Of a stretch of DNA of 14,054 bases, positions 13,437-14,054 are shown piece by piece (positions within the stretch are counted from its first letter, which is position 1; the number at the start of each line of letters is the position of its first letter). The stretch is from Anaerolineaceae bacterium. GTDB lineage: Bacteria; Chloroflexota; Anaerolineae; Anaerolineales; Villigracilaceae. A program made the translations under genes and the position numbers. Below the pieces are notes generated by a model. It saw only the letters and a list, made by a program, of their open reading frames with translations, did no database searches and was not told the origin of the DNA. The DNA is taken from contig VFKQ01000197.1 in assembly GCA_009885445.1 (NCBI GenBank), positions 1 through 14,054 of the forward strand, read 5' to 3'.

Positions 13437-13475
13437 GCCGTATAACGTCCTAAGTCAATTAGGACGTTATACGGC
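13437..13475. repeat. 17-bp perfect hairpin in the leader, flanked by 8-bp direct repeats
   Basis: GCCGTATAACGTCCTAA (13437-13453) and its exact complement (13459-13475) with a 5-nt GTCAA loop. CTAAACCG occurs at 13416-13423 and 13480-13487 on either side. No T-run follows, so it is not a standard terminator. Confidence 0.85.
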
Positions 13476-13595
13476 GAGCCTAAACCGCCCAAAAGCCGTT
13501 ATCAGGTCGCCGCATAACCCCTCGTTCGGCGGCACGTTGTAAAATTGTAGTAGCCCGAAAGTTTGTCCTTGCGTTTTGAGTAAAGGAGTATTGGC

Positions 13596-14039
13596 ATGAA
13601 ACGCTCTATCGAATGGATACTTGCTGGTATTGGAGCAATAATGTGTATTGGGGGCGCGGCTTCTATCTGGGTATCTCAAACAACATCTAGTCCACCTGGC
13701 TTTTCCCTTTGGCTCATGCCCGCCCTTTTATTAATCTATGTTGCCCTCTTGGGAGTAGTGGGATTTTTAGGGATTGCTCTTGAGCCTCATCAATTATCTA
13801 CCTATTGGGGAGTTCTTGTTTGGATTGCATGTGGTGGGTTACTAGCCTTGAGCATATTAGGCGCAATGAGTGTCAGTGTCATAGTTTTACTTGCTATACC
13901 TGCGCTGGTTTTTGGCGGGGCGGCAATTTTGGCTAACAGACGCCGAGAACGAAAAATGTTACCCGATTTAGGTGTTCTCGCCGTGAGCAGTATCGCCAAT
14001 TTTGGATTGTTTTTTATTTTCATTACTATTGGGAGATGA
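13596..14039 (+). CDS. Small polytopic membrane protein, unknown function
   Basis: 147 residues with four to five hydrophobic segments (about 7-27, 37-62, 68-90, 92-112 and 123-146). A short basic loop RRRERK (116-121) probably faces the cytoplasm. There is no signal-peptide cleavage site, no Cys pair and no motif I recognise. GTAAAGGAGT gives an AAGGAG ribosome site about 8 nt before the ATG at 13596. The coding sequence is more AT-rich than priA and sbcC, which fits recent acquisition. Its promoter at 13384-13412 and long structured leader set it apart from the other genes. A stop lies just inside the right edge of the window (14037-14039). Confidence 0.7.
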   Translation: MKRSIEWILAGIGAIMCIGGAASIWVSQTTSSPPGFSLWLMPALLLIYVALLGVVGFLGIALEPHQLSTYWGVLVWIACGGLLALSILGAMSVSVIVLLAIPALVFGGAAILANRRRERKMLPDLGVLAVSSIANFGLFFIFITIGR

Positions 14040-14054
14040 TAAGAGAAAGTTGTC

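Noticed and set aside
13437..13475. Integron attC-like site (GTATAAC … GTTATAC ends)
   Set aside because: The ends resemble attC core sites loosely, but the hairpin is perfectly paired, only 39 bp long, and has no extrahelical bases or spacer mismatch. No integrase is in the window.

Overview
The window looks like a chromosomal stretch from a Chloroflexota bacterium, most likely Anaerolineae-like. The support is GC-rich codon use in most genes, a single-membrane style secretome (one lipoprotein, a Thr/Pro-stalk membrane protein, GT-C-like and DUF6159-like membrane proteins), and an unusually high density of short dispersed repeats of the kind I associate with Chloroflexota and filamentous cyanobacteria. 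The taxonomic call is inference; there is no rRNA or tRNA here.

Layout. (1) 1-1184 (-) is the N-terminal part of a large secreted beta-repeat surface protein that runs off the left edge. It has a strong sigma70-type promoter and a folded leader. (2) 4472-1482 (-) is a probable three-gene operon: a Thr/Pro-rich stalk protein, a GT-C-like polytopic membrane protein, and a small unknown protein. (3) 4473-4591 is a divergent promoter region built from three palindromes. (4) 4592-7150 (+) is sbcC, an SMC-like nuclease subunit with a zinc hook, followed by a small unknown gene and the C-terminal remnant of a family 2 glycosyltransferase. (5) 7859-8302 (+) is a DUF6159-unrelated, DUF6174-like lipoprotein, convergent across a strong terminator with a phosphoribosyltransferase (8421-8921, -). 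(6) 9049-9951 (-) is a DUF6159-like membrane protein, 10038-10682 (-) an O-methyltransferase and 10734-13349 (-) priA. (7) 13596-14039 (+) is a small AT-rich membrane protein behind a perfect promoter and a 17-bp hairpin.

The main observation is that short repeats have entered coding sequence. sbcC carries three, and priA at least four, in-frame arrays of tandem 7-bp units, and priA also carries two palindromic elements, one splitting its zinc-binding module. One heptamer (CAGTCTC) occurs in both genes in the same coding sense and gives the shared peptide SLQSQ in two unrelated proteins. Related 7-mers and 9-mers occupy most intergenic gaps. A 7-bp unit is coprime with the codon, so an array reads as the same seven-residue cycle in every frame. 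That would make it unusually well tolerated in genes.

A second pattern is that sbcC, priA and probably the Thr/Pro gene start 6-9 nt after a -10 box with no Shine-Dalgarno sequence, as expected for leaderless transcripts. The other genes mostly have clear AGGAG-type sites.
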